Assembly: GCA_051880395.1 (NCBI GenBank)
Contig: JBJENW010000328.1
Coordinates: 1 to 7,313 of the forward strand
Reading direction: 5' to 3'
Origin: JBJENW01 sp051880395
GTDB lineage: Bacteria; Bacillota; Clostridia; Lachnospirales; Lachnospiraceae
Length of the DNA: 7,313 bases
This document shows, piece by piece, positions 1-4,818 of this stretch. A program made the translations under genes and the position numbers. The notes under the pieces are model-generated. The model did not search any database and was not told the DNA's origin. It saw only the letters and a list, made by a program, of their open reading frames with translations. The stretch's first letter is position 1, and each line of letters opens with the position of its first letter.

Positions 1-49
1 CATCTGCCTTACAAGCAGAGGGTCATAGGTTCGAGCCCTATAGGTCCCA
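1..49 (+). tRNA. tRNA-Val(UAC), 3' part, cut by window start
   Basis: The anticodon arm is complete: stem TCTGC (3-7) with GCAGA (15-19) closes the seven-base loop CTTACAA, which puts anticodon TAC at 10-12 (valine). The T arm is ATAGG (25-29), loop TTCGAGC (30-36), CCTAT (37-41). The acceptor 3' strand is AGGTCCC (42-48) with discriminator A49. The acceptor 5' strand and D arm lie outside the window. No CCA is encoded, since TTG follows A49, so the end must be added by CCA nucleotidyltransferase. It is the first visible member of a Val-Leu-Arg array. Confidence 0.93.
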
Positions 50-84
50 TTGATGAGAAATCATCGAATGAACTTTTGTTCAAT

Positions 85-168
85 GCCGGCGTGGCGGAAC
101 TGGCAGACGCGCAGGACTTAAAATCCTGTTGTAGAAATACAGTACCGGTTCGATTCCGGTCGCCGGCA
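85..168 (+). tRNA. tRNA-Leu(UAA)
   Basis: This is a complete class II tRNA. The acceptor stem GCCGGCG (85-91) pairs perfectly with CGCCGGC (161-167), followed by discriminator A168. The anticodon stem CAGGA (112-116)/TCCTG (124-128) closes the loop CTTAAAA, which places anticodon TAA at 119-121. The long variable arm (about 129-143) and the total of 84 bases are as expected for tRNA-Leu. The T arm carries the usual TTCGATT-type loop. CCA is not encoded. It lies 35 bases after tRNA-Val and 30 before tRNA-Arg, so the three are probably one transcript. Confidence 0.97.
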
Positions 169-198
169 TGCGACACAGGATGTGTCTAAAATTAATAT

Positions 199-272
199 GT
201 GTGTGTAGCTCAGCTGGATAGAGCACTTGGCTACGGACCAAGGTGTCGGGGGTTCGAATCCTCTCACGCACG
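199..272 (+). tRNA. tRNA-Arg(ACG)
   Basis: This is a complete 74-base tRNA. The acceptor GTGTGTG (199-205) pairs with CACGCAC (265-271), with one T202-G268 wobble, and the discriminator is G272. The D stem is GCTC (208-211)/GAGC (221-224). The anticodon stem CTTGG (226-230)/CCAAG (238-242) closes CTACGGA, with anticodon ACG at 233-235. A34 would be deaminated to inosine by TadA to read CGU/CGC/CGA. The T stem GGGGG (248-252)/CCTCT (260-264) contains two G-T wobbles, so the helix is weaker than usual but intact. No CCA is encoded. It is the last tRNA before a terminator. Confidence 0.96.
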
Positions 273-281
273 TTGAATGAG

Positions 282-314
282 AAGCCTTAAAGCATTTTGT
301 TTTAAGGCTTTTTT
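282..314 (+). terminator. Intrinsic terminator of the Val-Leu-Arg tRNA array
   Basis: AAGCCTTAAA (282-291) is perfectly complementary to TTTAAGGCTT (301-310), giving a 10-bp stem with a nine-base loop. The stem runs into six T (309-314). It begins 9 bases after the tRNA-Arg discriminator, so it should end the tRNA transcript. Confidence 0.92.
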
Positions 315-560
315 GTATGTTTTGCGCAATACTTTTTACTTTTTATGAGGAAAATCCCTAATCCATTCTGGCAGTGGGAATCTACAAAGAGTGTATGTTG
401 TTAAAAAACTGATGGGAGGAGGAAGCAAATATTGGGTTTGATGAATTGTGCATCAAACAAAGATAAGATTGTTGGAATGTCTGCATGATAGGAAAATACT
501 AGAAAAAGCTATAATAGGCGAAAAAGAGAAGATTATGCGATATTTTTGTAAGAAAAAATC
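315..560. other. Non-coding stretch between tRNA array and next promoter
   Basis: I see no gene of normal length here on either strand. The only coding-like signal is a strong Shine-Dalgarno string, GGGAGGAGG (414-422), nine bases before a TTG at 432 that opens an 18-codon frame ending in TGA at 486-488. I could not match that peptide to a family, so it is described only as a finding. No clear terminator or tRNA-like fold was found in this stretch. Confidence 0.5.
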
Positions 561-596
561 TTAACAATTACAAAAAAAATTGGTATACTATATAAT
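561..596 (+). promoter_or_regulatory. Sigma-A-type promoter for the 86-residue protein gene
   Basis: Two overlapping readings both fit. TTAACA (561-566) stands 17 bases before TATACT (584-589). TTACAA (568-573) stands 17 bases before the perfect -10 box TATAAT (591-596). The coding start at 656 is about 55 bases downstream. I cannot decide which pair is used; both may be. Confidence 0.7.
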
Positions 597-615
597 AACG
601 GATTAAATTCGTTAT
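595..615 (+). promoter_or_regulatory. Inverted repeat at the transcription start, possible operator or 5' hairpin
   Basis: The arms ATAACGGAT (595-603) and ATTCGTTAT (607-615) surround the three bases TAA. They are complementary except for one G-T pair, and six outer pairs are exact. The left arm overlaps the last bases of the -10 box and the probable start point. It could bind a repressor as DNA, or form a hairpin at the 5' end of the mRNA. No regulator can be named from sequence. Confidence 0.45.
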
Positions 616-655
616 AAGGGGTAAAACAAGAGGTAGTGGTAAAGGAGAATGAAGG

Positions 656-916
656 ATGATAGAAAAAGATGAAGTTGTAGTTTACAAGACGGCAGATCTT
701 AAGTTGAAAAAATTAGTAGAGTCAAAGCTGGTTTCTGAACGTATTTCCTATTTAGAACGTTGGGAGAAAGTGCCATTTCTAAAGCGAAAAATGTATGAAG
801 GTGCAAAAGAAGTATGCGTGATTTTTTGTGATAAGTATCAAAAAAAAGAAGCAGAAGAAATAGTGGCGCAAGTTACGGGACAAACGTTACATAATGAGGT
901 GACGGATACGGAGTAA
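656..916 (+). CDS. Small conserved-type hypothetical protein, DUF2007-like topology
   Basis: This is an 86-residue, highly charged (Lys/Glu-rich) protein with no signal peptide or membrane segment, so it is probably cytoplasmic. The start is the ATG at 656: AAAGGAG (641-647) stands eight bases upstream, whereas the ATG at 649 is out of frame. The residue pattern suggests a short beta-alpha...beta-alpha fold: strand VVVY (7-10), helix about 13-27, strand VCVIF (53-57), helix about 61-74. That order resembles the small DUF2007 (putative signal-transducing) proteins, in which a domain begins with a 'YKT'-like strand and ends with a helix rich in acidic residues. The resemblance is by eye and weak. 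It has its own promoter and terminator, so it is monocistronic. I do not know its function. Confidence 0.8.
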   Translation: MIEKDEVVVYKTADLKLKKLVESKLVSERISYLERWEKVPFLKRKMYEGAKEVCVIFCDKYQKKEAEEIVAQVTGQTLHNEVTDTE

Positions 917-931
917 TTGTGAAAGTATGAG

Positions 932-986
932 ATATTCCCTTTTGAATAGCAGATGTAAATTTGGTATTTAAAAGGGATATTTTTTT
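932..986 (+). terminator. Intrinsic terminator after the 86-residue protein gene
   Basis: TCCCTTTT (936-943) pairs with AAAAGGGA (970-977). The helix continues inward through GAATA (944-948) with TATTT (965-969). Outward, one bulged T leads to three more A-T pairs (932-934 with 978-980). Seven T follow (980-986). It starts 16 bases after the TAA of the upstream gene. Confidence 0.85.
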
Positions 987-1092
987 ATACTTAGATATTA
1001 AGAGAAATGATAGTAAGAGAAAAGACCGCTGGGGGAGCCAACGGTCTTCTCTATGAGGGGAGTATAAATAATTAATAAGGGGTATAACTCGC
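987..1092. other. Non-coding block with a GC-rich hairpin, candidate small RNA
   Basis: The block lies between two terminator-like hairpins and encodes no convincing protein. AAGACCG (1022-1028) pairs with CGGTCTT (1042-1048). After a C-A mismatch, TGG (1030-1032) pairs with CCA (1038-1040), leaving the loop GGGAG (1033-1037). A short outer GAG/CTC helix (1017-1019 with 1049-1051) is possible across an AA bulge. Further GGGGAG and AAGGGG strings follow at about 1057-1081. A TATACT -10-like box sits at 986-991, but its -35 is poor (TTGGTA, 19-base spacer). On the minus strand the same hairpin is followed by TTTTCTCTT and could act as a terminator. An RNA gene here is an inference only. Confidence 0.25.
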
Positions 1093-1123
1093 AAAAAAGA
1101 TTTCTGAAGGGAAAATCTTTTTT
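1093..1123 (+). terminator. Terminator-like hairpin, possibly bidirectional
   Basis: AAAAAAGATTT (1093-1103) is perfectly complementary to AAATCTTTTTT (1113-1123), with a nine-base loop. The 3' arm supplies the T run, and the A run of the 5' arm would give the same on the minus strand. The stem is AT-rich and therefore moderate in strength. No protein gene ends just upstream: the previous one already has a terminator at 932-986. This is part of the case for a separate short transcript. Confidence 0.6.
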
Positions 1124-1433
1124 ACAAGAATTATTATATAATAAATTTCCAAATATTGCAAGAGAAAATTACTGGAAATTGCGATAGAATATTTGCTAAA
1201 AAACAAAAAGTTAACAATAAATATTAAAAAATAAAAAAAATAAACAAAAAACATAAAATAAGAAACAAAACTCACAAATAATAAAAACAAAAAAATGAAA
1301 TAAGCGGATAATTATTTGGAGAAAAAAACATAGTATGCGTAAGAAAAAACGTTATGAAAAATGCTTATTGGGGGCGAAATAAAATATATATGCATATATT
1401 AGATTGATAGAAGAAATAAAAAAGTGGGTATTT
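1124..1433. other. Very AT-rich intergenic region with an A-rich, G-poor core
   Basis: No gene is supported here. By hand count, 1201-1300 holds 74 A, 14 T, 9 C and 3 G on this strand. Such runs of short A-tracts are expected to be curved or rigid and can act as UP-like or nucleoid-protein binding DNA; that role is inference. A 14-base perfect palindrome is at 1386-1399. No convincing -35/-10 pair for the rhodanese gene was found. Confidence 0.6.
1386..1399. repeat. 14-base palindrome upstream of the rhodanese gene
   Basis: ATATATGCATATAT is a perfect palindrome centred between 1392 and 1393. It lies 34 bases before the chosen ATG and directly before the alternative TTG start at 1404. It could be an operator half-site pair, or simply chance in AT-rich DNA. 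Confidence 0.35.
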
Positions 1434-1727
1434 ATGGAAGATATTCTTTTGAGCTGGTGGGATGTGAATAAATATTGTCGGCGTAAGGATGTATTACTTG
1501 TGGATTTAAGAAATCGTAATGATTATGAGAAAAATCATATAGAGGGGGCGATGCAGGTAGAATATGAATCTATAGAACAATGGTTGATGCAGCAGGAAGA
1601 AGCATACAAATTAATTTTTTATTGTGATTATGGAAATCAAAGTATCAAAGCGGCACGATTTGCACGAGAAAAGGGTTGGGAAGCTTATTCTGTAAGTGGT
1701 GGTATACATGGAAGAAATTTGGCATAG
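1434..1727 (+). CDS. Single-domain rhodanese-like sulfurtransferase
   Basis: The product has 97 residues and forms one rhodanese domain, of the cytoplasmic kind that carries sulfur as a cysteine persulfide between donor and acceptor proteins. The family's first motif is clear (VDLRNRNDYEKNHIEGA, about residues 23-39). The active-site loop is CDYGNQS, a CxxGxxS variant, with the catalytic cysteine at residue 64 of this start. It is followed by the usual helix (SIKAARFAREKGW) and the strand/turn VSGGI. All core elements are present, so it should be active; its partners are unknown. The start is uncertain. I chose ATG 1434 because it begins a few residues before the domain. A TTG at 1404 would add ten residues, and neither has a good Shine-Dalgarno site. 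It stands alone, about 160 bases before an independent promoter. Confidence 0.85.
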   Translation: MEDILLSWWDVNKYCRRKDVLLVDLRNRNDYEKNHIEGAMQVEYESIEQWLMQQEEAYKLIFYCDYGNQSIKAARFAREKGWEAYSVSGGIHGRNLA

Positions 1728-1802
1728 GATGAAAACGAACAAAAAGCTGTGGAATAATTTTGTATCGTTAAAGGTAGGAAACATTAGATGCGAGTTTTGT
1801 AG
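1728..1802. other. Short intergenic gap after the rhodanese gene
   Basis: No gene and no clear intrinsic terminator are visible between the TAG of the rhodanese gene and the next promoter. The rhodanese transcript may read into the operon or end by another mechanism. Confidence 0.4.
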
Positions 1803-1831
1803 TTGACAGCAAAAGTTTTAACCGCTAATAT
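1803..1831 (+). promoter_or_regulatory. Sigma-A-type promoter of the five-gene operon
   Basis: TTGACA (1803-1808), a perfect -35 box, stands 17 bases before TAATAT (1826-1831), a -10 box with four of six consensus bases. Transcription would start near 1838, leaving a leader of about 50 bases. The leader can form a small AAAGC (1854-1858)/GCTTT (1868-1872) hairpin just ahead of the ribosome binding site. I see no riboswitch or T-box. Confidence 0.82.
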
Positions 1832-1875
1832 TTAAGAGAAGATGTAAATGTGGAAAGCGAAGCGTATGCTTTGGT

Positions 1876-1880
1876 GGAGG
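1876..1880 (+). promoter_or_regulatory. Ribosome binding site fixing the TTG start at 1888
   Basis: GGAGG ends seven bases before TTG 1888. No ATG in this frame lies near it: the first internal ATG is at residue 8, about 28 bases further on. This spacing is the main reason to accept a TTG start. Confidence 0.85.
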
Positions 1881-1887
1881 ATAAAAA

Positions 1888-3063
1888 TTGAAAGAACAGA
1901 AAACAAGAATGACATTTGAGTTAGTAGCGCCATGTCATTTTGGACTGGAAGCAGTATTAAAACGAGAAATATATGATTTAGGCTATGAAATCACAAAAGT
2001 AGAAGATGGACGGGTAACGTTTATCGGAGATGCAGAGGCGATTTGTCGGGCAAATATATTTTTGCGAACAGCAGAGCGTGTCTTGATAAAAGTCGGAAGT
2101 TTTCATGCAACAACATTTGAAGAATTATTTCAAGGAATGAAAGCACTGCCTTGGGAAGTTTATATACCGAAAAATGGTAAGTTCTGGGTGAAAAAAGCTG
2201 CTTCTATAAAAAGCAAATTGTTTAGTCCATCAGATATTCAATCCATCGGAAAGAAAGCGATGGTAGAGAAGATGAAAGAATTTTATGATGAAGAGTGGTT
2301 TGCGGAAGATGGTGCAGCGTATCCAGTTCGGATTTTTCTTTTAAAGGATGAGGTACTTGTTACGTTGGATACTACGGGAGATTCATTACACAAAAGAGGA
2401 TACCGTCCGGTTACAGGAAAAGCCCCAATTTCGGAGACACTGGCAGCGGCCCTGATCATGCTGACTCCATGGAAAAAAGATCGTATTTTAGTGGATCCGT
2501 TTTGCGGCAGCGGGACGTTTCCAATCGAAGCTGCTATGATGGCAGCAAATATCGCACCTGGAATGAATCGAGAATTTACGGCAGAATCATGGACAAATCT
2601 GATTCCAAAGCAGGTATGGTATGATACGGTTGAGGAAGCACAGGAACAGGTCGATACAACGATCACAGTAAATATTCAAGGATATGATATTGATCCAGAG
2701 GTAGTACAGATGGCAAGAGAAAATGCAAAACGTGCAGGGGTAGAACAGATGATACATTTTCAGCAGCGGGCATTGAAAGATTTGCACCATCCGAAAAAAT
2801 ATGGATTTATCATTACAAATCCTCCTTATGGAGAACGTTTGGAGGAAAAAGAAGCTCTTGGGGAATTGTATCGGGAAATCGGAGAAGCGTATCGAGGATT
2901 GGACAGTTGGTCGATGTATTTGATTACCAGCTATACGGATGCAGAACGTTATATTGGAAGGAAAGCGGATAAAAACAGGAAAATATACAATGGAATGTTG
3001 AAGACATATTTTTATCAATATATGGGACCAAAACCACCAAAACGGAAGAGACCAGAGGCATAA
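1888..3063 (+). CDS. rlmL: THUMP-domain 23S rRNA (guanine-N2) methyltransferase, RlmL/YpsC family
   Basis: This is a 391-residue class I SAM-dependent RNA methyltransferase. The N-terminal part (about 1-165) matches the ferredoxin-like plus THUMP RNA-binding region (APCHFGLEAVLKREI near the start, then the SPSDIQSIGKKA segment). The Rossmann methyltransferase part follows. Its glycine-rich SAM motif is DPFCGSGT (203-210), the acidic post-II motif is YDIDP (266-270), and the catalytic NPPY motif is NPPYGER (311-317). The family methylates N2 of a guanosine in 23S rRNA (G2445 for the E. coli RlmL N-terminal enzyme). The single-domain length fits Bacillus YpsC rather than the fused RlmKL. The C-terminus is basic (KPPKRKRPEA). 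The start is TTG. It is the first gene of the operon, 25 bases before the protease gene. The exact target base is inferred from the family. Confidence 0.93.
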   Translation: MKEQKTRMTFELVAPCHFGLEAVLKREIYDLGYEITKVEDGRVTFIGDAEAICRANIFLRTAERVLIKVGSFHATTFEELFQGMKALPWEVYIPKNGKFWVKKAASIKSKLFSPSDIQSIGKKAMVEKMKEFYDEEWFAEDGAAYPVRIFLLKDEVLVTLDTTGDSLHKRGYRPVTGKAPISETLAAALIMLTPWKKDRILVDPFCGSGTFPIEAAMMAANIAPGMNREFTAESWTNLIPKQVWYDTVEEAQEQVDTTITVNIQGYDIDPEVVQMARENAKRAGVEQMIHFQQRALKDLHHPKKYGFIITNPPYGERLEEKEALGELYREIGEAYRGLDSWSMYLITSYTDAERYIGRKADKNRKIYNGMLKTYFYQYMGPKPPKRKRPEA

Positions 3064-3088
3064 AGGCTAAAGGGAAGAAAGGGGCAGT

Positions 3089-4798
3089 ATGCGATACTCA
3101 AAGAAATATATCATTATGACACTGATTTTAGGTATACTTGCCGTTGCGGAATTTCGAAATTATGCCAGAGACTTTGAGGAGGTTGAAAAATTTCGCGGAG
3201 CTCTGTTGGAAGAAAGTGTATGGAATCCATTGATCGCAGATAGTGTCAATCAAAAGCAGATTTGTGTGATGATCGATAATAAGGTATATACGAGTCGGAA
3301 TAGTCCGATTTATATGGATCAGAATTTAAATTTAATGCTGCCGATTTCCATGCTAACGGAGAGTTTTCAGTGTAGTTCACACTTGTATGATCAGCAGGAT
3401 CTTTTGTTGGAAAAATATTCGGATGAGATTCATATCAAACTTGACAATTATGTGATGGATGTGAATGGAAAAAAAGTAGAGACACGATCAACATTAACGA
3501 AAAAAGGTGAGGAGTATTTTGTTCCGATGCAGGCTGTGGCAAAAAATCTGGGATTTTCTTACAAGTGGGATCCGAATGAAAATACAGGAACTGCTGTAAA
3601 TGAAAAAGAGTCAGCGACAAATCTACCGTATAAATATGATCTTCGTGAAAAAAGGCGCGTCACGCAGGTGAAGGATCAGGGAAAATTTGGAACCTGCTGG
3701 GCTTTTGCGGCTTTGACAGCACTTGAATCTTCTATTTTACCGGAAGAGGTTGTTACATATTCGCCAGATCATATGTCGATGAAAAACAGTTTTCAAAGCG
3801 GGCAGAATGCAGGTGGCGAGTACACGATGGGAATGGCATATCTGATGGCATGGCAGGGACCGGTTCTAGAACAGGATGATCCATATGGAGATGGCATTTC
3901 TGTAGATGGGCTGTCAGCGATAAAACATGTGCAGGAAGCTCAGATTCTGGCAGAAAAGGATTATACAGCAATCAAAGAGGCCATTTTTAAATATGGCGGG
4001 GTGCAGTCTTCGATTTACAGTTCGCTGATGAATTCCTCTAGTGAGTCGGAATATTTTAATAAAGCGACAAATGCATATTGTTATATGGGAGCAGAAAAGC
4101 CGAATCATGATATTGTTATAGTTGGTTGGGATGATCAATATCCGAAAGAAAATTTTTCTATGGAGTTAGAGGGAGACGGTGCGTTTATTTGTCAGAACAG
4201 TTGGGGAGAGGCATTTGGGGAAAACGGATATTTTTATGTATCTTATTATGATACAAATATCGGAATTCACAATTTAGTATATTCCAAGGTGGAAAATACG
4301 AGTAATTACGATCACAATTATCAAAGCGATTTATGTGGTTGGATCGGTCAGATCGGATATAACAATGAGAGCATTTATGGAGCGAATGTGTTTACAGCGG
4401 ACTCTGCGCAGAGTGTGGAAGCAGCAGGCTTTTATGCAACCGCTGTGGATACATCATATGAAATTTTTGTTGTACGTGATTTTAAAAATGAAAAGTCATT
4501 GAGAGAAAGAGTGAAAGTGGCAGAAGGAACACTTTCGAATGCTGGTTATTATACGATTCCATTTGAAAATGCGGTGCATGTGGAACAAGGAGAACGGTTT
4601 GCGGTAGTGTTAAAAATCAAGACTCCGGGTGCGGTTCACCCGTTGGCAATCGAATATCCGGCAGACGAGGAAACAGCAAATGTGGATTTGAGTGATGGAG
4701 AGGGGTATATTAGTCAGACAGGCGGAAATACATGGGAGCATGTGGAAGAAACCCAGCAGTGCAATTTATGTATCAAAGCGTATACGAGAAATCGTTAA
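3089..4798 (+). CDS. Secreted papain-like C1 cysteine peptidase with lectin-like tail
   Basis: This 569-residue exported protein starts with a basic head and a hydrophobic stretch (8-20) ending in AVA. It could be a signal peptide cut after residue 20 or an uncleaved anchor. Residues about 55-172 resemble a copper-amine-oxidase-N-like domain (LMLPISMLTESF; YFVPMQAVAKNLGFSYKWD), a common binding or stalk module in Clostridia. The papain domain (about 180-395) has all catalytic residues: oxyanion Gln197, nucleophile Cys203 in GTCWAF, His340 in NHDIVIVGWDD and Asn370 in QNSWGE. The disulfide Cys usual in QGxCGSCW is Phe200. The tail (about 410-566) resembles the lectin-like domain often fused to clostridial C1 peptidases, and ends with a CxxC (558-561). 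The ribosome site is AAAGGGG (3078-3084), only four bases from ATG. It should degrade or process proteins at the cell surface; its substrate is unknown. Confidence 0.9.
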   Translation: MRYSKKYIIMTLILGILAVAEFRNYARDFEEVEKFRGALLEESVWNPLIADSVNQKQICVMIDNKVYTSRNSPIYMDQNLNLMLPISMLTESFQCSSHLYDQQDLLLEKYSDEIHIKLDNYVMDVNGKKVETRSTLTKKGEEYFVPMQAVAKNLGFSYKWDPNENTGTAVNEKESATNLPYKYDLREKRRVTQVKDQGKFGTCWAFAALTALESSILPEEVVTYSPDHMSMKNSFQSGQNAGGEYTMGMAYLMAWQGPVLEQDDPYGDGISVDGLSAIKHVQEAQILAEKDYTAIKEAIFKYGGVQSSIYSSLMNSSSESEYFNKATNAYCYMGAEKPNHDIVIVGWDDQYPKENFSMELEGDGAFICQNSWGEAFGENGYFYVSYYDTNIGIHNLVYSKVENTSNYDHNYQSDLCGWIGQIGYNNESIYGANVFTADSAQSVEAAGFYATAVDTSYEIFVVRDFKNEKSLRERVKVAEGTLSNAGYYTIPFENAVHVEQGERFAVVLKIKTPGAVHPLAIEYPADEETANVDLSDGEGYISQTGGNTWEHVEETQQCNLCIKAYTRNR

Positions 4799-4818
4799 GT
4801 AGTTAGGAATGAAAAAAG

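Noticed and set aside
80..271. Minus-strand 63-codon frame
   Set aside because: It is antisense to tRNA-Leu and tRNA-Arg. The peptide with 'GIEPVLYFYNRILSPARLP' is a known type of false translation of tRNA genes.
649..651. ATG seven bases before the chosen start of the 86-residue protein
   Set aside because: It is out of frame with the long open frame and only one base beyond the AAAGGAG site, too close for initiation.
873..1094. Minus-strand 73-codon frame
   Set aside because: It runs across the terminator at 932-986 and the GC-rich hairpin, overlaps the end of a supported gene and has no recognisable domain.
1072..1290. Minus-strand 72-codon frame, Phe/Ile/Tyr/Leu-rich, looks like a membrane protein
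   Set aside because: It is only the reverse complement of the A-rich low-complexity block, which gives F, I, Y and L codons automatically. It crosses a terminator hairpin and shows no ribosome binding site that I can recognise.
1838..1887. Possible riboswitch or T-box in the operon leader
   Set aside because: The leader is only about 50 bases long, with a 5-bp hairpin and no T-box or terminator. It is too small for known riboswitches.
2283..3018. Two minus-strand frames (127 and 143 codons) inside the methyltransferase gene
   Set aside because: They are shadows of a gene with complete family motifs and have no own signals or domain content.
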